Below are positions 16,516-24,615 of a stretch of 53,117 nt of DNA, in pieces. Position 1 is the stretch's first letter, and each line of letters opens with the position of its first letter. The notes below the pieces were generated by a model. That model saw nothing but the letters and a program-made list of their open reading frames with translations. It searched no databases and was not told the origin of the DNA. The DNA is from Campylobacterales bacterium (GTDB lineage: Bacteria; Campylobacterota; Campylobacteria; Campylobacterales; Sulfurimonadaceae): NCBI GenBank assembly GCA_016938735.1, contig JAFGUB010000060.1, forward strand, positions 1-53,117, read 5' to 3'. The position numbers and the translations under genes are program-made.

Positions 16516-16947
16516 ATGGCAGGTATCCACTTCTCGTTCGCCGAATTCCCCAGTCTGGTTTCACTCAATATAGGTATTGCCGAACGGCTTGACGAAAACC
16601 GTGCAGAGAGCATGACGATTCTCTTTTGTGACTTTTCGGATGCTACCGCCGAAAGTATCAAAGAGAGCTTGCAGGGAATTTTGCGTTCTTCGGATTCTAT
16701 CGTCCATTTCGACCGCTACTACTTTTTTGTACTCCCCTACACCGATAAATACGGGGCAACGGTCGTCAAAAATATGTTTGAAGAGTTTTTCAACGTCTAT
16801 GTCCGCTCCGTAACCGTCAGCTACCCCATCGACGGCGAGAGTGCGTCCGAACTCTTTGATGCTATCCGGGCAAAAACCCAAAAAGAGCACAATATCTACC
16901 TCGAATGTCTCGACATGACCGAAAAAGTAGCCCAAAAGCTACAATAG
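16516..16947 (+). CDS. Small protein with a degenerate GGDEF-like fold
   Basis: 143 residues, cytoplasmic. The stretch LRSSDSIVHFDRYYFFVLPYTDKYGATVVKN-type (key pieces RSSDSIVHFDRYYFFVLP and YGATVVKNMFEEFF, about 56-95) has the spacing of the GGDEF half-domain: R-x-x-D, the loop, F-x-V-L-P, then a helix. The signature Gly-Gly-Asp/Glu-Glu is replaced by His-Phe-Asp-Arg, so it cannot be a diguanylate cyclase; it may be a binding or regulatory relic. TAGGAGG precedes the ATG. It stands alone between the PP-loop gene and tRNA-Ala. The fold call is by pattern only. Confidence 0.65.
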   Translation: MAGIHFSFAEFPSLVSLNIGIAERLDENRAESMTILFCDFSDATAESIKESLQGILRSSDSIVHFDRYYFFVLPYTDKYGATVVKNMFEEFFNVYVRSVTVSYPIDGESASELFDAIRAKTQKEHNIYLECLDMTEKVAQKLQ

Positions 16948-16986
16948 TCTTTTTGTATAGTAGTAAAACTTTAAGGTTAAAGTCTT

Positions 16987-16992
16987 TATAAT
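16987..16992 (+). promoter_or_regulatory. -10 element of the tRNA-Ala gene
   Basis: TATAAT, 21 bases before the tRNA 5' end, with a T-rich upstream region. Distance and sequence fit a strong stable-RNA promoter. Confidence 0.6.
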
Positions 16993-17013
16993 TCCAACCT
17001 TCCTTCAGCAAGT

Positions 17014-17089
<76 letters not shown>

Positions 17090-17118
17090 CCGTTTACATT
17101 TTTCAACTTTTATATCCT

Positions 17119-18114
17119 CTAAATTTGCTTCCCTATCACTTTATCAACCGCAAAATGCATTGCTCCTAGCAGCGCCGTTTCGGGATTAAGCGACACTTTG
17201 ACCGGCAAAGTACGCAGCAGTGATTCGAAGCGCCCTTTGGTGACGAACGAAGCCATGAAATGCTTGTGCAACAAGGGCAGAATCTTAGGCGCGATGCCTC
17301 CACCGATGTAGACGCCGCCAAGCGCCATGGCCTTCAGTGCCCAGTTGCCGGCTTCTGCTGCATAGATCGATACAAAGAGCCTCAAAGCTTCGCAACACAA
17401 CGGATCATCCATCTCCAGCGCACAGCGGCTGATCGCGGCGCTTTGGTCGGCTTCGGGTGGCAGCGTGCGCAACATTGGCGGCTCCGGGGCAAACCCCGTC
17501 TCCAGCAAAAACGTATAGAGCGTCGTGATACCCGGCCCCGATACGATGCGTTCATAGCTTACATGTAAAGGGTATCGCTCTCTCAGCCACGCCAAAAGCG
17601 CATCTTGCTGCGCATCCAGCGGGGCAAAATCGCAATGTCCCCCTTCGCTTCCGCTGGGATGAAACCCATTGCCGTCAAAAAAGAGCATCGCCTCTCCCAG
17701 ACCCGTACCCGCAGCAAGCACTGCTCGGTTTCCCTGTCGCTTTGTGGCATCGGGGTTTAGATCGACCCACTCATCCGCTTGCAGATAGAGCATACCGTAA
17801 GCCGTCGCTTCGAGATCATTGAGCAGACGCACTTTAGCCGATCCAAGCGTGCGTGCCAAATCGACCTCATCAAGAGCCCACGGCAAATTGGTGGTACGAC
17901 AGCGCCCCTCGATCACCGCGCCAGCCACCCCAAAACAGGCCGCATCAATTGCCACGTCAGGCGCAGATGTCCTAAAAGCCTCAATCACCCCATCAAACGT
18001 AGGGTAGTCGCGGCTGGCAAACTGCGATTGCGCGACAAGCGTATATCCTATCTCTCCCGCCTCATAAAGCGCCAAATTGGTTTTGGTGCCGCCGATATCG
18101 CCTGCCAGTATCAT
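17119..18114 (-). CDS. glk: Glucokinase
   Basis: 331 residues from the ATG at 18114 (AAGGGGG six bases upstream); a GTG five codons earlier overlaps the previous stop. The N-terminal phosphate loop LAGDIGGTKTNLAL, the motif LNDLEATAYG with catalytic Asp, AGTGLGEAML, and SEGGHCDFAP place it in the bacterial glucokinase family (ATP:glucose 6-phosphotransferase, cytoplasm). It follows the GH15-like gene on the same strand, so glucose released from an alpha-glucan could be fed to it. The region has a NUDT14-like gene nearby, which fits UDP-glucose/glycogen handling. Confidence 0.93.
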   Translation of the reverse strand: MILAGDIGGTKTNLALYEAGEIGYTLVAQSQFASRDYPTFDGVIEAFRTSAPDVAIDAACFGVAGAVIEGRCRTTNLPWALDEVDLARTLGSAKVRLLNDLEATAYGMLYLQADEWVDLNPDATKRQGNRAVLAAGTGLGEAMLFFDGNGFHPSGSEGGHCDFAPLDAQQDALLAWLRERYPLHVSYERIVSGPGITTLYTFLLETGFAPEPPMLRTLPPEADQSAAISRCALEMDDPLCCEALRLFVSIYAAEAGNWALKAMALGGVYIGGGIAPKILPLLHKHFMASFVTKGRFESLLRTLPVKVSLNPETALLGAMHFAVDKVIGKQI

Positions 18115-18125
18115 CCCTGCCCCCT

Positions 18126-21100
18126 TCACGCGAAATCCTCTTGGGGTTTGAGCAAAAACATAAACGCCTCAACAAACGCCTTTTCCACCTCCGGCGGCGA
18201 GAGGCGATAAATCGCCTCCCATGCCCTAGAACGCTCCTCGTCGTACGTCCCTTCATGCGCACGCCCATGCCACGCGATACGCACCGCATGGCCGATCAGT
18301 ACATCCAGCACCAGATCGTTTTCGATCCGAATGTCGGGGTTATGGCGTAGCAATCGCGCCAAGCTTCCGATCACTTCGATGTTGAGCTGACGGTATTCAG
18401 GTGCCTCGATCCCCTGAAGCAGCGTGTCAATGCGCAGCTCGAAACTGCGCTCGCCGGCAGTGGCATCAAGAGTGAGCTCAGAGCCGATGCGGGTCTGAGC
18501 GCTGTATTTGTCGCCGATCACGAGTCCCTTACAGCGCTGCAGCAAGTGCCAAATGTCTTTGTAAAAACCAGACGGCAGCCGTCCAATCATACCTGCATGA
18601 CTGCGCCACTGCGCCCAGTCCTCCACATCCGCATCAACCCCCAAAAGCGGCGCCGTTTTGATCGCATCAATGCTCTCAAAGCCGCTTCCGTGCAGATGCT
18701 CACGGTGGCGCATCTGCGCTATCTCCCAGCCAAAGTCCAAAAAGACGGCGCGCAGCCGCTCATAGATTGAATGGGGCGAACAGCCCAGAAGCCGCTCATA
18801 CGCCTCACCCATACCGCAACCGTACTCACGGCTGATCTGCCCCACCAAAAGTTGAATAAAATACCAAGTACGCAGCGTGAGCATGTGATCAAAGAGCTCA
18901 GGTTCACTGCGAATCAGATGCCCAAGATGCAGCACCACCTCCTGAGTCAGCACAGCCTCGGCGGTATTGTTGCCGCAATAGGTCTCGATGAGACGGACGA
19001 TATCGGTGCTTTTGACCGGTTTTGAAAAGGTGCCCTGCTCGCAGTAAGCGCGCCCTACCGCCAAGCGCTTTTGCCGGATCACGATATCAAGCAGCGCATC
19101 TTCAAGGCGGTCATCATATTTACCCGTCAGTTGCGCCACCCTGCGCAAAACAGCCCAATCCTGACAGTGCGACGCCGACTCGTAGATCTGATCGGCTATG
19201 GCACCTAATGTGACATGATCCGAATCGATCCAAAAGGAGCCCTCGCTTCCCCTGCGCAACCACAACAGCTCCAAAGCGCGCAAGCGCAGCATCGTCTGCT
19301 CCTCACCGATCAAAAGGCCCCAAAGGTGTTCATCGGACGCATGCTCAAGCGCACTGAGGGCCTCTACATGTAAAGAGGACATTGAGCGGTTGTTGCCGGG
19401 CCACCGGCAATAGCTTCGCCCGATGCGCTTGGGCTGCAACCCCTTGAAGATAAACCCGTGCAGATTATCGATCCGCTCGGTCGATGCAGTGGTGAGCAGT
19501 TGACGCATCGGATGGGTGCGGATCACGATTCCCTGTGATTCACCCCGTTGCAGATCGTGCAAGAGCCCCAAAACTACCGCGCGTTCCTCCTCGTGCAGCA
19601 TCTCTTCACGCACCAAAAAGGTGATCAGCGGCTGCCCGGGCTGATCCCAGTGGCGTTGTAAAAAGCGCAGGGATGAGCGAAAATGCTGCACCAGCAGCTT
19701 GTTGTCATAGCTGAGATAAAAGCTCTTGGGATCAAAATAGTAGGGCAAAAAGACGATCTCCTCGCCGCCAAGCAGATAAAGCCTCGAAGAACTGATAGTA
19801 CGCGAGACCAAAAAGGGGCGACCGCTCAAGCCCAGTTTGGTGTTTTTGCCCAGCAAGGTATGGACCGCTGATAGCTCCGAAGCGTGCAAAATACGCAAAG
19901 GGGCAAGCTCCTCAGGCGTTTCGCTCTCAAATCCCAGATCGAGCAGTGTGCGCTTCACCTGAGGGTTTTCGGCCAACACTGCCACAAGCGGCACGGTTTG
20001 GCGCTGATAGCCAAGACGGCTGTGCCGATGCAACGGATCGATGTCAGAGGGGTGCAAGATCCCATCGAGCATCATCTCAGAGAGGATAAAAAGGCTCTGT
20101 GCCCAAACGAGCGGTAGGTTCTCATTGGGCAAACGCGTCTGCGAACCCGGACGCTCCCGCTCGGCATCTAGCGCCTCATGCGGCACGAAGTAGAGCTCCG
20201 GCAGCAGCATCAACCCCTCTTGCTCCACAAAAAGCGGCTCCAGACGCTGCCGCCACTCGATGATCGCCTGTGCATCACCCCGCATCAGCGCATCAAGCAG
20301 CAAGTAGGTGAAAAAGAGCGGCCACTCCGACTCGATATGCTCAAAGGCCCGCAACTCATGCGCTTCGTAGTGCAGACGCGACGTATCTTCGATCACGCTT
20401 TGATGCCCATCGAGCAAAAAGCGTTTGCAGCCATAGCGTCCGGCCAGTTTTTTGATGATCTTGCCGCGCGTACGCTCCACCAGCTCAGCATCCTCAACCG
20501 CGTATGCAGGATAACCGATGATGCTCAGTAGCGCCGCGTCACTCTCTTTGGAGCTTGACTCGCGGGGCAATAAGCCGGTGAGCGTGAAACGAGAACGGGC
20601 GATGTCGTTGGGGATGACGTGAATCACCGCCTCTTGCGAAGCGACATTACCAAAGAGGTTAAAGCCGTCCAGCGCCTCAAGCGCCGCCTTGGCCATCCCC
20701 ACCGATGAACAGTTGATCTCGGTTGTGCCGTGGTTGATCTTGTTGCCACGCTCCCAGATACCGTAATCGGGGGTGCAGTAGGTTCGGCTGATGTAGTGCA
20801 CCAGATTTTGCACAAACTGCACCTCATCGAGGGTATAGATGAGCCGTAGCCCCGAAGCAGTCATCTGAGCGATCATGAGCAGATAGAGCGAGGTGGCGTC
20901 AAGCTGCAAATGCCCCCACTCATGATCGCCTACCACGGCCAGAGCCGTCTTCGTGCCGTATTTGGCATGCAGGGCATCGGCGGGCTGGAGGCTATGCTTG
21001 AAGCGCTCCACGCGGTCGCTTTGGCGCATCATGGAGCCTAGCAAGCCCCGCATCAGCTTCACAACACTTTGCGAAAGCAGATAAGTGCGGTGGTGATCGG

Positions 21101-21311
21101 GGTGAAATTTGCGGTAAGAGAGCGCCAAGCCCCAGACGCAGAGAATGCTGTAAACATTGTCACGCACCCAAGCGTCGGTGTAGTCGCCGTGCGCGTTAAC
21201 GGCAGTACTTGCAGGCAACAGGCCCGTCACGGCGTCCTGTCTGGAGAGAATAATCCTCTCAACGGCCACAAAATGACGATCCAGCGCCCTGTGTGCTCGG
21301 TCAAGATTCAT
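18126..21311 (-). CDS. GH15 / phosphorylase-kinase-alpha-like protein
   Basis: 1061 residues from the ATG at 21311 (AAAGG seven bases upstream). The first 450 residues form an (alpha/alpha)6 glucoamylase-like barrel: GDYTDAWVRDNVYSILCVWG near the start, GHLQLDATSLYLLMI, CTPDYGIWERGNKINHGTTE with acidic residues at the catalytic position, and PAYAVED. The rest is helical and resembles the calcineurin-like/KAB parts of eukaryotic phosphorylase kinase alpha/beta subunits, a family that also exists in bacteria. It may hydrolyse alpha-glucans or regulate glycogen breakdown; I cannot decide which. It precedes glk by 11 bases. One palindrome (19364) encodes Leu-His-Val. Confidence 0.85.
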   Translation of the reverse strand: MNLDRAHRALDRHFVAVERIILSRQDAVTGLLPASTAVNAHGDYTDAWVRDNVYSILCVWGLALSYRKFHPDHHRTYLLSQSVVKLMRGLLGSMMRQSDRVERFKHSLQPADALHAKYGTKTALAVVGDHEWGHLQLDATSLYLLMIAQMTASGLRLIYTLDEVQFVQNLVHYISRTYCTPDYGIWERGNKINHGTTEINCSSVGMAKAALEALDGFNLFGNVASQEAVIHVIPNDIARSRFTLTGLLPRESSSKESDAALLSIIGYPAYAVEDAELVERTRGKIIKKLAGRYGCKRFLLDGHQSVIEDTSRLHYEAHELRAFEHIESEWPLFFTYLLLDALMRGDAQAIIEWRQRLEPLFVEQEGLMLLPELYFVPHEALDAERERPGSQTRLPNENLPLVWAQSLFILSEMMLDGILHPSDIDPLHRHSRLGYQRQTVPLVAVLAENPQVKRTLLDLGFESETPEELAPLRILHASELSAVHTLLGKNTKLGLSGRPFLVSRTISSSRLYLLGGEEIVFLPYYFDPKSFYLSYDNKLLVQHFRSSLRFLQRHWDQPGQPLITFLVREEMLHEEERAVVLGLLHDLQRGESQGIVIRTHPMRQLLTTASTERIDNLHGFIFKGLQPKRIGRSYCRWPGNNRSMSSLHVEALSALEHASDEHLWGLLIGEEQTMLRLRALELLWLRRGSEGSFWIDSDHVTLGAIADQIYESASHCQDWAVLRRVAQLTGKYDDRLEDALLDIVIRQKRLAVGRAYCEQGTFSKPVKSTDIVRLIETYCGNNTAEAVLTQEVVLHLGHLIRSEPELFDHMLTLRTWYFIQLLVGQISREYGCGMGEAYERLLGCSPHSIYERLRAVFLDFGWEIAQMRHREHLHGSGFESIDAIKTAPLLGVDADVEDWAQWRSHAGMIGRLPSGFYKDIWHLLQRCKGLVIGDKYSAQTRIGSELTLDATAGERSFELRIDTLLQGIEAPEYRQLNIEVIGSLARLLRHNPDIRIENDLVLDVLIGHAVRIAWHGRAHEGTYDEERSRAWEAIYRLSPPEVEKAFVEAFMFLLKPQEDFA

Positions 21312-21472
21312 CAAGCTACCTTTAGGGTTCAATTAGAGCGAATCATAACATCTTGCATGCCCCATTTTCCTTGCCCGTTGCTTACATGTAAGGCATCGTG
21401 GAAACGCTTTCAGTAAAAGCACGCCGGATCCTATGCTATCGTCTCACATCCAATCACTTACAAGGAGTATGA

Positions 21473-21829
21473 ATGTATCTGCACAAAACGCTCGAAAGCA
21501 TCGAAGCCGCACCCCAAAAAGCCGGAGCGGGGGTGAGCATGAAAATGCTGCTCTCGCCGCAGGAGGCGGCCAACTTTGCCATGCGCTGTTTTAGCATCGA
21601 AGCGGGCGGCCACATGCCACTGCACACCAACACGATCGAACATGAGCAGTATGTCATTTCAGGTCGCGCGAACGTCACCGTAGGATCGGCGCAGTTTGAA
21701 GCCAAAGCCGGCGATATCCTCTACATTCCGGCCAACGAACCCCACGCTTATGAGACGATCGGCGATGAGGCCTACACCTTTTTGTGCCTCGTGCCCAAAG
21801 GCGAAGATTGCATTACGGTGATGGCGTAG
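21473..21829 (+). CDS. Small cupin-domain protein
   Basis: 118 residues, a single cupin barrel. Motif 1 runs as GGHMPLHTNTIEHEQYVISG (two to three His plus Glu metal ligands) and motif 2 as GDILYIPANEPHAYE. The metal site looks intact, so a small-molecule enzyme or sensor role is possible; the substrate is unknown. ACAAGGAG precedes the ATG. A TTACATGTAA lies 80 bases upstream and another immediately downstream of the stop. Confidence 0.9.
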   Translation: MYLHKTLESIEAAPQKAGAGVSMKMLLSPQEAANFAMRCFSIEAGGHMPLHTNTIEHEQYVISGRANVTVGSAQFEAKAGDILYIPANEPHAYETIGDEAYTFLCLVPKGEDCITVMA

Positions 21830-21848
21830 CCTTACATGTAACCGATCT

Positions 21849-22421
21849 TCATTGCCCGTAACGCTCAAAAAACCAGTAAAACGCGAACATGAGTCCGGGT
21901 GTTTTGGCCTTGGACTCATCATACACGAAACTGCGCGCCGCATGGATGCCGACCCATTCAAGCTCGATATACTCCGTATGTATTCCGCCGCCTTTACCGC
22001 AGCGCATCGTCTCGTCGATAAGGGCAAAAAAGAGATGCTGCTTGGCACCCGAGATTCCGACATTGGTAAAAAACGAGGTGATCTTTTCGATCCTCTCGAT
22101 TGCGACGCAATAGCCACACTCCTCCTCTATCTCTTCAAGCGCGATCTGCTCCAGCCCATGGGGCTTATCGACGATGCCCGCGCACAGCTCATAGGTGAAA
22201 AGATGATCGGTGTCGCTAAGATAAACCGGAGGGCGAAACTGTTTGACCAGCAAAAACGCCTGTTTGTCGGCGTGATAGAGCAACACCGCGACACTGTCGA
22301 AACTGTGCACCGCCTCCCATGAGCGCTCTTGGCCGTTTTGACGGTAGTGAATCCGTAGGGGACGCACATACTGCGGCGTTTCAAGCGGTGCCGTACGCAC
22401 CGAATCGATCTCTACGCGCAC
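21849..22421 (-). CDS. Nudix hydrolase, NUDT14/UDP-glucose pyrophosphatase type
   Basis: 190 residues. The opening (YVRPLRIHYRQNGQERSW, then VKQFRPPVY) and the Nudix box region (ELCAGIVDKPHGLEQI, then ALEEIEEECGY) closely resemble human NUDT14. As in that family the usual Arg of the Nudix REUxEE motif is replaced by Glu. Later segments TNVGISGAKQHLFFA and GGGIHTEYIELE also match. The expected reaction is cleavage of UDP-glucose, and perhaps ADP-ribose, to UMP plus glucose 1-phosphate. Start is GTG, with the ribosome site TAAGGAG formed by the end of TTACATGTAA (22431-22440). Next to glk and the GH15-like gene it suggests UDP-sugar/alpha-glucan turnover. Confidence 0.88.
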   Translation of the reverse strand: MRVEIDSVRTAPLETPQYVRPLRIHYRQNGQERSWEAVHSFDSVAVLLYHADKQAFLLVKQFRPPVYLSDTDHLFTYELCAGIVDKPHGLEQIALEEIEEECGYCVAIERIEKITSFFTNVGISGAKQHLFFALIDETMRCGKGGGIHTEYIELEWVGIHAARSFVYDESKAKTPGLMFAFYWFFERYGQ

Positions 22422-22494
22422 CTGTTCTCCTTACATGTAATGGCGTATCATAACGAATCACGCTATGATCACGCAAACGTTTTAAGAGAAGATT

Positions 22495-23286
22495 ATGGCT
22501 TATGTTTTGCTTCTGCTTTTGAGTACCATCGTCAGCGCGCAGAGTGTCTCCGCCGGGTACGACGTTACCTTTTCGGTCTTTGGCAAGATCGGCGAAGCCG
22601 TCGTGCGCTATGAGCGCTTCGACAACCGCTACGTCATCACCGCAGAAGGACGGCTCACCGGAGAAGCCGCTGCCATCGGTGCCAATCGCGGCGAACTGCA
22701 TGAGAGCTTCGGAGTCATCAAAGAGGGAATGCTCGTGCCTGAGCTTTACAAAGTGACCCGCAGCAGTGATCACTACTACAATCAGAGCTTTTTTGTCTTC
22801 TACCCGCAAGAGCGCCGCGCCGAAGAGCACCGCATGAATGAAAAGTACGGTACCAAAAACCATTTCGACGCTAAAACATTTCGTATCATCTCTACCCCCT
22901 ACACCACCAAAAGCATCAAACTCAAACCACTTGATTATTACGCCCAAAACGATCTGCTCTCGCTCTTTTTCAACGTCCAATCGCTCATCGCGACGCTCAA
23001 AGAGGGAGAGACCAAGCTGGTTCATGCGATGGGGGGTAGCAATAAAAAAGGGGAGGTTTTGCTGGGCAATCCGGGCGGTGAAAAGCGCGACAACCTGCTT
23101 GCGTCCATGAGCAATAAAGAGGGCCATCTGGCGACAGTGCTAATCAACCAAAATATCTTCAAAAGCGACAAAGGAGAGCTCTGGGTCCGTATGGATGATG
23201 CGCTGCTGGTCGAAGAGGCGCTGCTCAAGGATGTGCTGCTTTTTGGGGATATCAGAGGCTACCGCACCTGGAGTAAAAAGGAGTAA
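22495..23286 (+). CDS. DUF3108-family periplasmic protein
   Basis: 263 residues with a signal peptide (MAYVLLLLLSTIVSAQS) and the DUF3108 pattern: YDVTFSVFGKIGEAVVRYE at the start of the mature part, DLLSLFFNVQS in the middle, and a C-terminal beta-rich half ending in DIRGYRTW. The family is a common secreted beta protein in Campylobacterota with no proven role. AAGAGAAG precedes the ATG; a -10-like TATGAT is about 30 bases upstream. The tiny membrane protein starts two bases after the stop. Confidence 0.85.
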   Translation: MAYVLLLLLSTIVSAQSVSAGYDVTFSVFGKIGEAVVRYERFDNRYVITAEGRLTGEAAAIGANRGELHESFGVIKEGMLVPELYKVTRSSDHYYNQSFFVFYPQERRAEEHRMNEKYGTKNHFDAKTFRIISTPYTTKSIKLKPLDYYAQNDLLSLFFNVQSLIATLKEGETKLVHAMGGSNKKGEVLLGNPGGEKRDNLLASMSNKEGHLATVLINQNIFKSDKGELWVRMDDALLVEEALLKDVLLFGDIRGYRTWSKKE

Positions 23287-23288
23287 CC

Positions 23289-23447
23289 GTGGAACACAAC
23301 GCCACCGCCCAAAGCATCATCAACCCCGCACTTTTGCCCAACTTTCTCTTTTTGTTGGCGCTCTTTTTGATGATGGCTTTTTTGTGGTACCACTTCGACT
23401 ACAAAAACGGCGACGACCCTACACGCGGGCCGAAAGACCCCGATTAA
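23289..23447 (+). CDS. 52-residue single-pass membrane protein
   Basis: GTG start two bases after the stop of the DUF3108 gene, within coupling distance. The product begins MEHNATAQS, has one strong membrane helix (LPNFLFLLALFLMMAFLW, about 16-34) and ends in a charged cytoplasmic or periplasmic tail (YKNGDDPTRGPKDPD). The 3' end overlaps the convergent gene by 29 bases. Not recognised; the evidence is placement, start, and a clear helix with soluble ends. Confidence 0.55.
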   Translation: MEHNATAQSIINPALLPNFLFLLALFLMMAFLWYHFDYKNGDDPTRGPKDPD

Positions 23448-23868
23448 GCATCTCCTCAATCTCCCTAGCGTAGCTTGGGTTACGGCGGCTGAGCTCCCGA
23501 TCAAACATCACCACCAACTCTTTGGTTGTATTAGGATGGGCGCTGATCGCGTAAATCGCTTCACCGTAGCGTCTGAAATCTTTGTTAGGCACCACGCCGT
23601 GTTTTGGCTCAATCGTACCGTAATAGCGCAACATCAGCTCAGCCGCCTCACGCAGTGTAGCTTCGTCACTGTAGCGGTTTTTGATCTTTAAAAGCAAGGT
23701 ATCGAACGTCGGGATCTCAGACCTTTGCGGTGTGCTTTTAATCGCTTCAGCTTGCAGCCTCATCGCCGCTTTGCGTTTTTGGGCAGGCTTGTAAACGTAT
23801 AAAAAAATCAACAAACCAAGAACTACTGAAAACGCAATAATCAATATCAGCAGCTCAATAATATGCAT
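23419..23868 (-). CDS. Membrane-anchored protein of unknown function
   Basis: 149 residues from the ATG at 23868, preceded by AAGGGG. A longer frame starting at 23898 is unlikely because its first codons contain the promoter -10 TATAAT (23887-23892). One N-terminal membrane helix (IIELLILIIAFSVVLGLLIF) is followed by a basic linker and a cytoplasmic helical domain (about 50-149: FDTLLLKIKNRYSDEATLRE, AELMLRYYGTI, KELVVMFDRELSRRNPSY). It is shared by Campylobacterota as far as I recall but has no named function. Divergent from the PhoB-like regulator. Confidence 0.75.
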   Translation of the reverse strand: MHIIELLILIIAFSVVLGLLIFLYVYKPAQKRKAAMRLQAEAIKSTPQRSEIPTFDTLLLKIKNRYSDEATLREAAELMLRYYGTIEPKHGVVPNKDFRRYGEAIYAISAHPNTTKELVVMFDRELSRRNPSYAREIEEMLNRGLSARV

Positions 23869-23940
23869 AACACCCCTTGTGATTTTATTATAACACAAGA
23901 TGAGCTACAATAACCGCGACAAAAAGAGGGAGAAACCACG

Positions 23941-24615
23941 ATGAATGCGACCATTGCCGTCGTCGAAGACGAAGAGGATATTTTAGAGCTGATCGAGTAT
24001 CACTTAGAAAAAGAGGGCTATGAAAGCATTGGCTTTTTAAGCACCAAAAACCTCTCAAGCGTCCTAGAAGAGGAGAAGATCGATCTGCTTATTATGGACC
24101 GCAACCTACCCGGTACGGAAGGAAGCGAATTCGTCGCCGCGTTACGCGCCAAAGGAATTAACACCCCCGTCATCTACCTCACCGCCAAAAACAAGGAGAG
24201 CGACATCGAAGAGGGATTCGTCTCCGGAGGGGATGACTACATCACCAAGCCCTTTAACATCAAGGAGTTGATGCTGCGCATCAAAGCCCTGCTCAAACGC
24301 ACGCAGACCAACACTACCGAAGGGTGCCTTCGCTACCGCGACATCACGCTCAATTTGGGTTCACGCGAAGTGCATATCGAAGAGACACCGATTGATTTGA
24401 CGAAGTTGGAGTTCGATCTGCTCTGCACCCTTATTAACAACCAAAACATCGTACTGAGCCGCGAATACCTGCTTGACCATGTCTGGGGTACCGACGAGAT
24501 CTTTCAAGACCGCACCGTCAACGTCGCCATCAATCGACTTAAAGAGAAGATCGACCCCGACAAGTCCAAAGAGTACATCAAAACCGTGCGCGGAGTGGGC
24601 TACACCTTGTGCTAG
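23941..24615 (+). CDS. OmpR/PhoB-family response regulator
   Basis: 224 residues. Receiver domain with Glu9-Asp10, phospho-acceptor Asp53 (LLIMDRNLPG), a conserved Thr (IYLTAKN) and Lys (ITKPFN); then a winged-helix DNA-binding domain (about 130-224) ending in RGVGYTLC. It should bind direct repeats upstream of target genes when phosphorylated by the next gene's kinase. GAGGGAG precedes the ATG, and a TACAAT -10 is at 23906-23911. The stop overlaps the kinase start by seven bases. Confidence 0.95.
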   Translation: MNATIAVVEDEEDILELIEYHLEKEGYESIGFLSTKNLSSVLEEEKIDLLIMDRNLPGTEGSEFVAALRAKGINTPVIYLTAKNKESDIEEGFVSGGDDYITKPFNIKELMLRIKALLKRTQTNTTEGCLRYRDITLNLGSREVHIEETPIDLTKLEFDLLCTLINNQNIVLSREYLLDHVWGTDEIFQDRTVNVAINRLKEKIDPDKSKEYIKTVRGVGYTLC

